DNA of 30,548 nt from the NCBI GenBank assembly GCA_036525535.1, contig DATDAH010000159.1:1-30548 (forward strand), written 5' to 3'. Shown here in pieces: positions 7,284-15,600 of this stretch (the first letter of the stretch is position 1; every line of letters starts with the position of its first letter). The translations under genes were made by a program, and so were the position numbers. Under the pieces are notes generated by a model. It saw nothing but the letters and a program-made list of their open reading frames with translations. It was not told where the DNA came from and ran no database searches. The DNA is from DATDAH01 sp036525535 (GTDB lineage: Bacteria > Actinomycetota > Acidimicrobiia > Acidimicrobiales > DATDAH01).

Positions 7284-7541
7284 ATGAGCCAGGTGGACGA
7301 CATGGACGCGGCGGCACGGCGTCTCCACGCCGTCGCCGCGGCCGTCGGCAACGCGCTGGACCCGATCGTGGCCTACCACCGCCCCGACGTCTGGCAGGGA
7401 GGACGAGCGGTGCGCTTCGGTCAGGAACTGGTCGACCACCGACTCCTGCTCCGGGCCGCAGCCGACCAGCTGGTGGCCGACGCCCGCCTCCTGGCCGCCC
7501 GCGCCGACCTCCTCCGCGCCATCCAGGCCCTCACCCCCTGA
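7284..7541 (+). CDS. Small hypothetical protein, 85 aa
   Basis: I do not recognise the family. The protein is Ala/Leu/Arg/Asp-rich and looks largely helical, with an acidic start (MSQVDDMDAAARR), a central YHRPDVWQGGRAVRF segment and a C-terminal amphipathic helix. It has no signal peptide, membrane segment or cysteine. The frame stays open far upstream through the antisense of hom, but ATG 7284 follows the intergenic gap and a TATATT box, so the short form is favoured. It is divergent from hom and precedes the diguanylate cyclase gene by 65 bases. Existence as a gene is likely but not certain. Confidence 0.6.
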   Translation: MSQVDDMDAAARRLHAVAAAVGNALDPIVAYHRPDVWQGGRAVRFGQELVDHRLLLRAAADQLVADARLLAARADLLRAIQALTP

Positions 7542-7544
7542 CCA

Positions 7545-7566
7545 CCGATCGAAACCACCCGATCGG
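7545..7566. other. Inverted repeat CCGATCG-N8-CGATCGG
   Basis: Perfect 7-bp arms separated by eight bases, between the 85-residue gene and the diguanylate cyclase gene. It could be a terminator without a U-tract or a dyad operator for the downstream gene; the sequence does not decide. Confidence 0.5.
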
Positions 7567-7606
7567 ACGCTCACCGCCCGCCCCCCTCGGCCGACGGGAA
7601 GCCGTG

Positions 7607-8911
7607 ATGAGCAGGTCGGGCGTTCTCTACGAGTCCCTGGTGGAGGACGCGTTCGAGTGCATCGTGACCATCCGGTCGGATCTCACGCTGGCCTACGCCA
7701 ACCCGTCCATGGCCAAGCTCCTCGGCCACGCCCCCGAGGACACCCTCGGGCGGCCGGTGGCGGACTTCGTCCACCCGGACGACCTCGACCGGGCCCTGGC
7801 CGAGCTCGCCGGCCTCGAGAGCTGGGGAGTGGCCAACGGCACGACCAGCTTCCGGCTCCGGCACGGCGACGGTTCCTGGGTCCCGTGCGACGTGACCGCG
7901 GCCGCGGTGACGGACGGCGAAGAGGACCTTATTGCCGTCTACTGCCGGCCCGCCGGCTACCAGCACGCGGTCGACACCGTGCTCACCCGGCTGCTGAGCG
8001 GCGGATCGCGGGCAGAGACCCTCGCTCCCCTGCTCGACGTCTTCGACTGGGCGGTCAACGACGCCCACATCGCCATCGCCTGGCATGAGGAGGGGAGTGG
8101 ACACCAGAGCATCGCCACCGGCCTGCCCCGCGAACTGACCGGCGGCGAAGCCGACCCCGGTGCGCCGTGGGCCGACGCCCGAGTGGACTTCGCGGGCGTC
8201 CACTGCCCCGGGCCGGCGGCCCTGGACCCCCTCCGTCGGGCCACGGCTGAAGCACTCGGGCGCGGCGCCCTCTGGGTCGAGCCGATCACCGACGAGGGCT
8301 CGGGGATCGCGGCCCTGGTCACGGTCTGGAGCCGCCTCGACGGCCCGCCCCCCGAGACCCATGCCTTCAGCATGGCCCTGGCCAAGACCCACATCGAACT
8401 GGTCCTGCGCTGGACCCATCAGGTGGCCCGCCTGGACGCCGCCGCCCACACCGACGTGCTGACGGGTCTGCCCAACCGGCGCTCCCTGTTCGACCTCCTC
8501 GACAACGACCGGCGGGGCGGCGCCCTCCTCTTCTGTGACCTCGACCACTTCAAGCCCGTGAACGACCAACACGGCCACCAGGTCGGCGACGACGTGCTGC
8601 GGGCGGTGGCCGACCGCCTGCGGGCCTGCGTGCGGGCCGACGACGTCGTGGCCCGCACCGGCGGCGACGAGTTCGTGATCCTCGCCCATGGGGCCACGAC
8701 CGATCAGGCCGCCGAGCTCGGCCGGCGAATCTCAACCGCCCTGCGTGAGCCGTTCATCGTTCCGGGCGGCACCGTCGACCTGGGCATCAGCATCGGCATC
8801 GCCGGTACCGACGCCCCCTTGAGCGACACGGTGCTGGCTCGGGCCGACCAGGCCATGCTGGCCGACAAGGCCCGGCGCCACCGCCACCGGCCCCGACCGA
8901 CCCGCAACTGA
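7607..8911 (+). CDS. Diguanylate cyclase, PAS-GAF-like-GGDEF
   Basis: A predicted cytoplasmic c-di-GMP synthase of 434 residues. Domains in order are a PAS domain (about 8-115, with YANPSMAKLLGHAPEDTLGRPV and the FVHPDD turn), a GAF-like segment (about 125-270) and a GGDEF domain (about 280-425). The active-site loop is an intact GGDEF (352-356), and the inhibitory I-site RxxD (RADD, 343-346) sits five residues before it, so both catalysis and product inhibition are expected. No membrane segment or EAL domain is seen. ATG 7607 is preferred over the GTG three bases earlier because of its spacing to GGGAAG. The signal it senses is unknown. Confidence 0.92.
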   Translation: MSRSGVLYESLVEDAFECIVTIRSDLTLAYANPSMAKLLGHAPEDTLGRPVADFVHPDDLDRALAELAGLESWGVANGTTSFRLRHGDGSWVPCDVTAAAVTDGEEDLIAVYCRPAGYQHAVDTVLTRLLSGGSRAETLAPLLDVFDWAVNDAHIAIAWHEEGSGHQSIATGLPRELTGGEADPGAPWADARVDFAGVHCPGPAALDPLRRATAEALGRGALWVEPITDEGSGIAALVTVWSRLDGPPPETHAFSMALAKTHIELVLRWTHQVARLDAAAHTDVLTGLPNRRSLFDLLDNDRRGGALLFCDLDHFKPVNDQHGHQVGDDVLRAVADRLRACVRADDVVARTGGDEFVILAHGATTDQAAELGRRISTALREPFIVPGGTVDLGISIGIAGTDAPLSDTVLARADQAMLADKARRHRHRPRPTRN

Positions 8912-8946
8912 CCCGGTCGGGCCGCCGCCGGGGTAGAACACCCCCC

Positions 8947-10374
8947 ATGGCCACGACCGAGATCCCCACCGGCACCGACCTCGGGGCCGGCACCCCCGCG
9001 CCGAGCGCCGTCGTCGACGCCGTCACCGCCGCCCGCGCCGCATTCGACCGTGGAGTGACCCGACCCGTCCCGTGGCGGGAACGCCAGCTCGACGCCCTGG
9101 TCCGGCTCCTGGACCAGGGCGAGGGCCGTCTGCTCGACGCCCTGGCCACCGACGTGGGCAAGCCCCGCCTGGAGGGCTGGGCCACTGACCTGGGCGTCAC
9201 CGCCTCGGAGATCAAGCTGCTCCGCAAGCACGTCGCCAAGTGGGCCAGGCCCCGCCGGGCCGGCCTCCCCCTGACCGCGATGCCCGGACGGGCCCGCATC
9301 CAGCCCGAGCCCCTGGGCACGGTGCTGATCATCGCCCCCTGGAACTACCCGGTGCAGCTGCTGCTCGAGCCGCTCGCCGCCGCTCTGGCCGCGGGGAATG
9401 CCGCCGTGGTGAAGCCCTCCGAGCTGGCCCCGGCCACGTCCGCCGTGCTCACCGACCTGCTCCGCTACCACCTCGACGCTGACGCCGTTCAGGTCGTGGA
9501 GGGCGGACCGCAGGTGGCCACCGAGTTGCTGGAGCAGCGCTGGGACCACATCTTCTTCACCGGGTCCACCAAGATCGGCCGGGTCGTCGCGGAGGCGGCG
9601 GCGAAGCACCTCACCCCGGTCACCCTGGAGCTGGGTGGGAAGTCCCCGGCCATCGTGGACCGGTCGGCCAACCTCGAGGTCGCCGGTCGCCGCATCGCCT
9701 GGGGCAAGTTCCTCAACGCCGGCCAGACCTGCATCGCTCCCGACTACGTCCTGGTCGACGAGACCGTCCAGGACGAGCTGATCGAGCACATCCGCACCGC
9801 CGTCAGCGCCTTCTACGGCGAGGACCCGATGGCCAGCGCCGACTACGCCCGCATCGTCAACGGGCGCCACTTCGACCGCCTGTCCGGCCTGCTGGGGGGC
9901 GGCGGTGAGGCCGTCATCGGCGGGACCACCGACGCCGACGAGCGCTACATCTCGCCCACCGTCCTGGTCGACACGCCGGCCGACGCCGCGATCATGGAGG
10001 AGGAGATCTTCGGGCCGCTGCTGCCGGTGCTCCCCGTGGCGTCGGTGGCCGAGGCCATCGACCGGGTGAACGCCCGACCCAAGCCGCTGGCCCTGTACGT
10101 CTTCGCCGGTGACGACGACGTCGTCGACGACGTGCTGGCACGGACCTCGTCCGGGGGCGTCTGCGTGAACCACACGCTGATGCACATCACCCCACCCGAG
10201 CTGCCCTTCGGCGGCGTGGGCGAGAGCGGCCAGGGCCGCTACCACGGGCGCAGCGGCTTCGACACCTTCAGCAACCTCAAGTCGGTCCTGCGCAAGCCCA
10301 CCTTCCCCGACCCTGCCCTGCTCTACCCGCCCTACACCCGGGGCAAGGAGAAGATCGTCCGCAGGGCGTTGTAG
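8947..10374 (+). CDS. Aldehyde dehydrogenase (class 3-like)
   Basis: NAD(P)-dependent oxidation of aldehydes to acids (475 aa). Family motifs are intact: PWNYP (131-135), FTGS (204-207), ELGGKSP with the general base Glu228, and GQTCIAPDY with the catalytic Cys262. The C-terminal part, with ITPPELPFGGVGESG and the absence of the longer class 1/2 N-terminus, resembles class 3 / fatty or coniferyl aldehyde dehydrogenases. The substrate cannot be fixed from sequence. TAGAAC lies seven bases before the ATG and could be a weak -10 box of a leaderless mRNA. Its stop is four bases from that of the convergent 609-residue gene. Confidence 0.94.
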   Translation: MATTEIPTGTDLGAGTPAPSAVVDAVTAARAAFDRGVTRPVPWRERQLDALVRLLDQGEGRLLDALATDVGKPRLEGWATDLGVTASEIKLLRKHVAKWARPRRAGLPLTAMPGRARIQPEPLGTVLIIAPWNYPVQLLLEPLAAALAAGNAAVVKPSELAPATSAVLTDLLRYHLDADAVQVVEGGPQVATELLEQRWDHIFFTGSTKIGRVVAEAAAKHLTPVTLELGGKSPAIVDRSANLEVAGRRIAWGKFLNAGQTCIAPDYVLVDETVQDELIEHIRTAVSAFYGEDPMASADYARIVNGRHFDRLSGLLGGGGEAVIGGTTDADERYISPTVLVDTPADAAIMEEEIFGPLLPVLPVASVAEAIDRVNARPKPLALYVFAGDDDVVDDVLARTSSGGVCVNHTLMHITPPELPFGGVGESGQGRYHGRSGFDTFSNLKSVLRKPTFPDPALLYPPYTRGKEKIVRRAL

Positions 10375-10378
10375 CCGG

Positions 10379-12208
10379 TCAGTCGCGGGTCTCGGCCAGG
10401 AACTGGTCACCCGCCACCTGACGGGCGGGGCGGCCGTGTCCGGCCAGGGCCGACCGCCACCGGGTCCAGGCCGCGACCCCTGCCTCGTCGAGGTCGACGG
10501 GCGGACGCAAGCCGAGCCGAGGGCGGTCCGGATCGACCAGGAGCACGGGGGGCGCTGGCGGGATCGGTTCCGGGTCCTCGGCCCACAGGACGTTGGCCAC
10601 GAGGTGGTCCAGCGCGAGGTACTCGTGGGCCACGGCGAGGTCGCGGAGGTCCCGCCAGTGCGTCAGCTCGTGGTCGGTCGACGCCAGGAAGCGGTCCAGT
10701 GCTCTGGACACGACGGGATCGGCCAGACCGCTCGCCGGCGGGGGGAGGCGCTCGACGGCCAGACGGGCCACCTGCCGCCAGAGCACGTCCTGCCGGCCGA
10801 TGCGCTGGTCCACCGCAGCCGCCCTGGTCGCGTCAGCGTCGAGCCGGGTGACGGTCACGATGCCGAGGACGCTGCCCACCGCGTCGAACCCGGGGCCTGT
10901 GGCGCCGGTGGCGGCCAGGTGGTCGAGCTCGCCCGCGGCCCAGGACCAGGCCGCGTCCTGGAGGTGCTCGTCGACGTGGTCACGGGCCTGGGCGTAGGCG
11001 AGGTAGGCCCGGGCCAGGCCCTCTTCCAGCACGACGGGAGGACGCAGGACCCGGTCGAGGCCGACGGTGCGGAACCCCCCGATCCACGGTCGGGCGAGGT
11101 GGCCCAGCTCGGCGTGCACCGCGAGGGGGACTTCGGGGTGGGCCCCGATCCACTCGATGATCCGCCGGGCATTGTCCCCTTCCCGGCCGGGGTGCACCGG
11201 CGAGGTGGTGAGCAACGGGTCGAACATCGGCGTGCCCCGGAACGTCAGGGGCGTGGCCGCCGCCAGGAGGACGCCGGCCAGTGCCCCGCCGCCGTCGAGA
11301 TAGCCCAGCGAGCCGGCGAGCAGGTCGTCGAGATCAACGGCACCGACGGCCTCGACCGCGGCTTCGTGGTCCTGGGCGGCGGCCGTCAGGACCACGACCC
11401 GGGCATCGAGCGGCGCGCCCGCCGCCGGGATCATCCACGGCCCGACGCCGAGGCCGGGCTCGGCCCGGAGAGCGGCGTTGAGCGGCGCGACCACCGTCCG
11501 GACGGCATCCCGCACGAAAGAGCTCGGGAATCGGGCACCGCCGGCGAAGAGGAGGGCGAGCGCGCGGAGGGGGACCGACTCTCGGCGGGCGGCGTCGGCC
11601 AGATCACCGACCGTGAGATCCGTCGTCCCGCTCCGTTCGGCCCCGGCGAGGAGGCCGGCGACCCCGAGCACGACCGCGCGCTGGTCGCCGGCGTCGGTCC
11701 CGGGCCGGGCCCATTCCACGACGGCCGGCCGGAGGAGATCCACCGTGCCCGCGGCGCCGAGGCCGTCGACCACGACCGTGGCCACCACGGGATCACGGCC
11801 GTGGTCGGCCAGCAGGGCCCGGGCCTCCGCCATCCGACCGGCGAGCAGGGCATCGACCAGCTCGATCCCCCACGCGTAGCCCGCCACCGGGTCGGCGAAC
11901 GCCGGGCTCCGGCCACCGCTCCAGCGGGCGACGCCCGTGACATCGACCGCGCGCAATCGTTCGATGATCCGTCGGATGCCTGCCGCCTCGTGCGCGGCCC
12001 AGCGAGCCACCAGGGCCAGGCGGGCGGCGGCGATCGGGACCTGGCCGCCCTCGAGGCCGGCCGAGCGGGCCTCGCGCGCCTGGCCGTCGACCTCGACGGC
12101 CACTCGGTCGAGGGCGTCGGCCAGGTGACCTGCCGTCGTCAGGTTGATGCCGACCAGGCCGGGGCCGACCTTCGGGACGGGGCCAGGAGCTCGTTGACGC
12201 GGAACCAT
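10379..12208 (-). CDS. Large protein of unknown function beside the type VII module, 609 aa
   Basis: I cannot assign this protein firmly. The first 95 residues (INLTTAGHLADALDRVAVEV...ARLALVARWAAHEAAGIRRIIERL) look like a helical hairpin of the WXG/LXG-like kind. The remainder is Ala/Leu/Val-rich, mostly helical, with LLFAGGARFPSSFVRDAV (about 240) and HPEVPLAVHAELGHLARPWI (about 365). This layout resembles large actinobacterial proteins found beside WXG100 genes (possibly DUF6571-like), but that is from memory. There is no signal peptide, membrane span or recognisable toxin domain. It is divergent from the WXG100 gene with 64 bases between starts, so joint control and a role as substrate or component are plausible. 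Confidence 0.75.
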   Translation of the reverse strand: MVPRQRAPGPVPKVGPGLVGINLTTAGHLADALDRVAVEVDGQAREARSAGLEGGQVPIAAARLALVARWAAHEAAGIRRIIERLRAVDVTGVARWSGGRSPAFADPVAGYAWGIELVDALLAGRMAEARALLADHGRDPVVATVVVDGLGAAGTVDLLRPAVVEWARPGTDAGDQRAVVLGVAGLLAGAERSGTTDLTVGDLADAARRESVPLRALALLFAGGARFPSSFVRDAVRTVVAPLNAALRAEPGLGVGPWMIPAAGAPLDARVVVLTAAAQDHEAAVEAVGAVDLDDLLAGSLGYLDGGGALAGVLLAAATPLTFRGTPMFDPLLTTSPVHPGREGDNARRIIEWIGAHPEVPLAVHAELGHLARPWIGGFRTVGLDRVLRPPVVLEEGLARAYLAYAQARDHVDEHLQDAAWSWAAGELDHLAATGATGPGFDAVGSVLGIVTVTRLDADATRAAAVDQRIGRQDVLWRQVARLAVERLPPPASGLADPVVSRALDRFLASTDHELTHWRDLRDLAVAHEYLALDHLVANVLWAEDPEPIPPAPPVLLVDPDRPRLGLRPPVDLDEAGVAAWTRWRSALAGHGRPARQVAGDQFLAETRD

Positions 12209-12210
12209 TG

Positions 12211-12230
12211 TGTTTCATGTTGTTTCATGT
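12211..12230. repeat. Tandem 10-bp repeat TGTTTCATGT x2, putative operator
   Basis: Two identical decamers lie head to tail, one helical turn apart, in an AT-rich patch between the divergent starts at 12208 and 12273. A related CTCATG follows at 12235-12240. The position and phasing suggest a binding site controlling one or both type VII genes. TGTAAT at 12228-12233 could be a plus-strand -10 box. Confidence 0.6.
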
Positions 12231-12272
12231 AATGCTCATGGTCAACAGTCACGACGTGAAGGGAACGCCGCC

Positions 12273-12572
12273 ATGCCGTTCGATCAGGTGGGAGCCGATC
12301 TGGGGCAGCTGGCCACGCTGCGCCGCCTCTTCGAGCGGGACGCCGGCGAGCTGGAACGCCTGATCCAGGAGATCTCCGCCGCCGTCGGGCCCCCGGGCGC
12401 CCAGGGCACCGTGCGCTGGGAGGGCCGGGTGGCCGACCGCTTCCGACAGGACTGGAACCAGACCTTCGCTCCGGGGCTGCGGCGCCTCACCGAAGCCCTG
12501 CGGGAATCCGCAACCTACGTCGAGCGCAACCGCCAGAACATCAGCCAGGCCCTCAACGGCACGGCGGTCTGA
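12273..12572 (+). CDS. WXG100 family (ESAT-6-like) protein
   Basis: Small helical-hairpin protein (99 aa) of the type VII secretion substrate family. The turn motif WEG (W-x-G) lies in VRWEGRVADRF near residue 48, flanked by two amphipathic helices, and the length is typical. The protein ends NISQALNGTAV, with a tail too short to show a clear YxxxD/E export signal. ATG 12273 is chosen over an in-frame upstream start because of the strong ribosome-binding site GAAGGGA about nine bases before it. It is a single WXG100 gene rather than an EsxA/EsxB pair, so it may form a homodimer as Firmicutes EsxA does. The ATPase gene follows after 100 bases. Confidence 0.9.
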   Translation: MPFDQVGADLGQLATLRRLFERDAGELERLIQEISAAVGPPGAQGTVRWEGRVADRFRQDWNQTFAPGLRRLTEALRESATYVERNRQNISQALNGTAV

Positions 12573-12672
12573 TCTGGATCGAGGGGCCCTGCCTGCTGCC
12601 TGCCCGCCCCCTCCCTGTGGGCCGGGCCCCCGATCCAACCCCGACCTCTCGTCGCCGTCGGTCATCGTCCGT

Positions 12673-15600
12673 GTGGCCGACGGCGGCGGGGGGTCGGACC
12701 TCGAGATCCGGTTCACCCCCGGTGCCGACGTCACCGCCGGGGACCTGGTCGAGGCCTGGCCCGACCGACCCGACGGGATGCTGTTCGTGGACGGGGCAGC
12801 CTGCGCCGAGCGGGCCCCACTGGCCGCCTGCGGGTTGGCCGATGGAGCGACGGTGGCCGTGGGCCCTCCGGCCCCTGCCGCCCTCCATGACCTCCACGTG
12901 ACAGCCGGTCCCCTCACCCCGCGCTCGGTGTCGCTCCCGGGCCGTGTCCTCATCGGGCAAGGCGTCGCCTGCGGGCTCCGCATCGATCACCCCTCGATTG
13001 CTGCCGCTCACGCGCTCGTCGAGTCGGCCGCGGGTGGGTGGACGGTCTGCGCGGTCGCCACCGGGGCGACCACGACCTTGGACGGCGAGCCCGTGGGCGC
13101 CCCCACCCCCCTCCGGCCGGGCGCCGTGCTGTCGGTCGGCGCCGTGGACCTCCAGCTCCACGTCCCGACCCGCCCCGCCCTGGTGCCGCCACCCCGAGGG
13201 CCTGTCCATCGGGCGGCGTCCACGGCCGCTCCGATCCCGGATCCACCGCCGGCGCCACCGGAGCGGCCGGCCCCGCCCCCGCCCCCGAGCCCGCCGGGCC
13301 TCGCCTCTCTGCTCATGCCGGTCGCCGTGGGCGTGCTCCTGGCCCTGACCGTCCACCCGGCCGCCGGCCTGGTCACCGCGGCAACCCCGATCCTGGCCGT
13401 GGGCGCCCACCTCGACGCCCGGCGTCGTCACCGTCGTCTCCTGCGACGCGACGACGCCGAGCGGGCCGAGGACGTCGACCGACACCGGCAGCAGCTGGCG
13501 ACGCACCAGCACGGCCTCGCCGGCCGCGAGCGGACTCGCTTCCCGACCCCCGTCGAGGCCCTCGCCCAAGCCCGCTCCGGCGCCGGGTTGTGGGCCGTCC
13601 GGGAAGGCGATCCCACGATTCGACAGGTCGCCGTGGGCTGGGCCGACGACCCGGTGCGGGCCCCGGCGATCGTGAGCCTCGACGGCAACCGCCGGATCGG
13701 GGTGGCCGGGCCGGGCCCGTGGGCCGACGCGGTGGCCCGGGCCCTTGTCGTCCAGCTCACGGCCCGCGCCGGCCCCACAGCCTGGACCCTGAGCGTTCCG
13801 GCCGAGCCGGCCTGGCGATTCGCCCGATGGCTCCCCCACAGCCAGGGGTCGGGAGCCGCCCTGAGCGTCGGCCACGACGGCGACGGTCCCGGCATCGAAG
13901 TGGCCGATCACCGGGCGCAGCTGACCGACCGCTGCGCGGCCGTCCTGGCGTGGAGCCCCGACGGCGCCCGCCTGTGGGCTGCCGGCGACGGCGACGGACG
14001 ACCGGTCCGCCCCTTCCTCGCCTCGGTCGAGCTCGCCGAGGACTACGGGCGGGCGTCGGCCCGGTGGACCGATCCCGACCCGGCGAGCGCCACCCTGCCC
14101 GATCGGCTCGGGCTGGCGTCGCTCCTGCCCGAAGCTGCGCTGGCCCGCGAGGACGGGCGGCGAAGCCTCGCCGCGCCGTTGGGCGTCGGCGCCGACGGCG
14201 TCGTCACGGTGGACCTGGTCGTCGACGGCCCCCACGCGCTCGTGGCCGGCACGACAGGTGCGGGCAAGAGCGAGCTCCTGCGGACCTGGGTCACGGCTCT
14301 GGCCCACCGCCACCCGCCTACGGCCGTGGCCTTCGTCCTCGTGGACTACAAGGGCGGCAGCGCCTTCGATGTCTGCGCCCGGCTGCCCCACGTGACGGGG
14401 GTCGTCACCGATCTCGACGCCGGGTTGGGCGAGCGGTTGCTCGTCGGCCTGCGGGCCGAGATCCGGGAAAGGGAGGCCGGCCTGCGCGACGCGGGGGTGG
14501 GCGACCTCCGGGACCTCGTCGACGGCCCGCCGCGGCTGGTGGTCGTGGTGGACGAGTTCGCCACGCTGGCCGCCGAGCTCCCGGACTTCCTCGGCGCGCT
14601 GGTCGACGTCGCCCGACGGGGGCGCAGCCTCGGGGTCCACCTCGTGCTGGCCACCCAACGCCCGGCCGGCGCCGTCAACGACGACATCCGGGCCAACACC
14701 GCTCTCCGCCTCTGCCTGCGCACCCTCGATGCCGCCGACTCCCAGGACGTGCTCGGCGGGCCGGAGGCTGCGCTGCTCCCTGCCGACCGACCGGGCCGGG
14801 CCTGGCTCCGTCAGGGCCAGGGTCTGCGCCTGCTGCAGGTCGCCGCCGGATCCGGCCCGGACCGGCCGCCGGACAGTCCCGGAGTGGCCGTACGCCGCGT
14901 CGGCGACTCGTGGCCCGACGGCGACGAGGCCGGGCCCGTCGAGCTCGATCGGTTGGTGGACGAGGTGGCCCGTGCGTGGGGGGATCGTCCCCGACCCACG
15001 CCGACCTGGCGGCCACCCCTCCCCGACCACCTGAGGCTGAAGCGCCCGATCCCGACAGGGCGGGACCCCGCGCCTGTGGTGCTCGGGCAAGCGGACCGCC
15101 CCGAGGAACGCACCCAACCGCCGCTGACGTGGTCCCCGACCAGCGGCCATCTCGTCGTCCTCGGGGGACGACGGTCAGGGCGCACCACCGCGGTGCGCAC
15201 GACCGTGCTCGGCCTGGCGGGGAGCCGGTCGGCGGCGATGCTCCACGTGTACGTCGTCACCCGGGCCGGCGACGTGACCGACCTGGCCGAGCTCCCCCAC
15301 GTCGGCGCGGTGGTGCCGGCGCACGATCGGGCCGGTGTGCGTCGCCTGGTCGGCCGCGTCGGCGCCCGCACCGACGCTGCCGGGCCGCTCGTCGTCGTGG
15401 TGATCGACGGGTACGAGGCGCTGGCCGCGTCCGTTGACGACCTCGACGGCCTCCGCCTCCTGGAGGACGTCGACCGGCTGGCCCACGCCGGGACCGGCCA
15501 CGGCGTGGCCCTTCTCCTGACCAGTGCACGACCGACGCTCCTGCCGCCCTCCGTCCTGGCCACGGCGGACCCGCTCGTCATCCTCGGCCTGGACGATCCG

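Noticed and set aside
5964..7541. 525-codon reading of the frame that contains the 85-residue gene
   Set aside because: Everything before 7284 is antisense of hom with shadow-like composition; the intergenic region and TATATT box support the short form.
8704..10410. Long open frame on the minus strand over the aldehyde dehydrogenase
   Set aside because: Antisense shadow; the plus strand carries all catalytic motifs of the dehydrogenase.
12553..15150. Long open frame (865 codons) on the minus strand
   Set aside because: It is the antisense of the secretion ATPase, has low-complexity Gly/Arg/Pro composition and no family motifs; GC-rich codon bias opens such frames.
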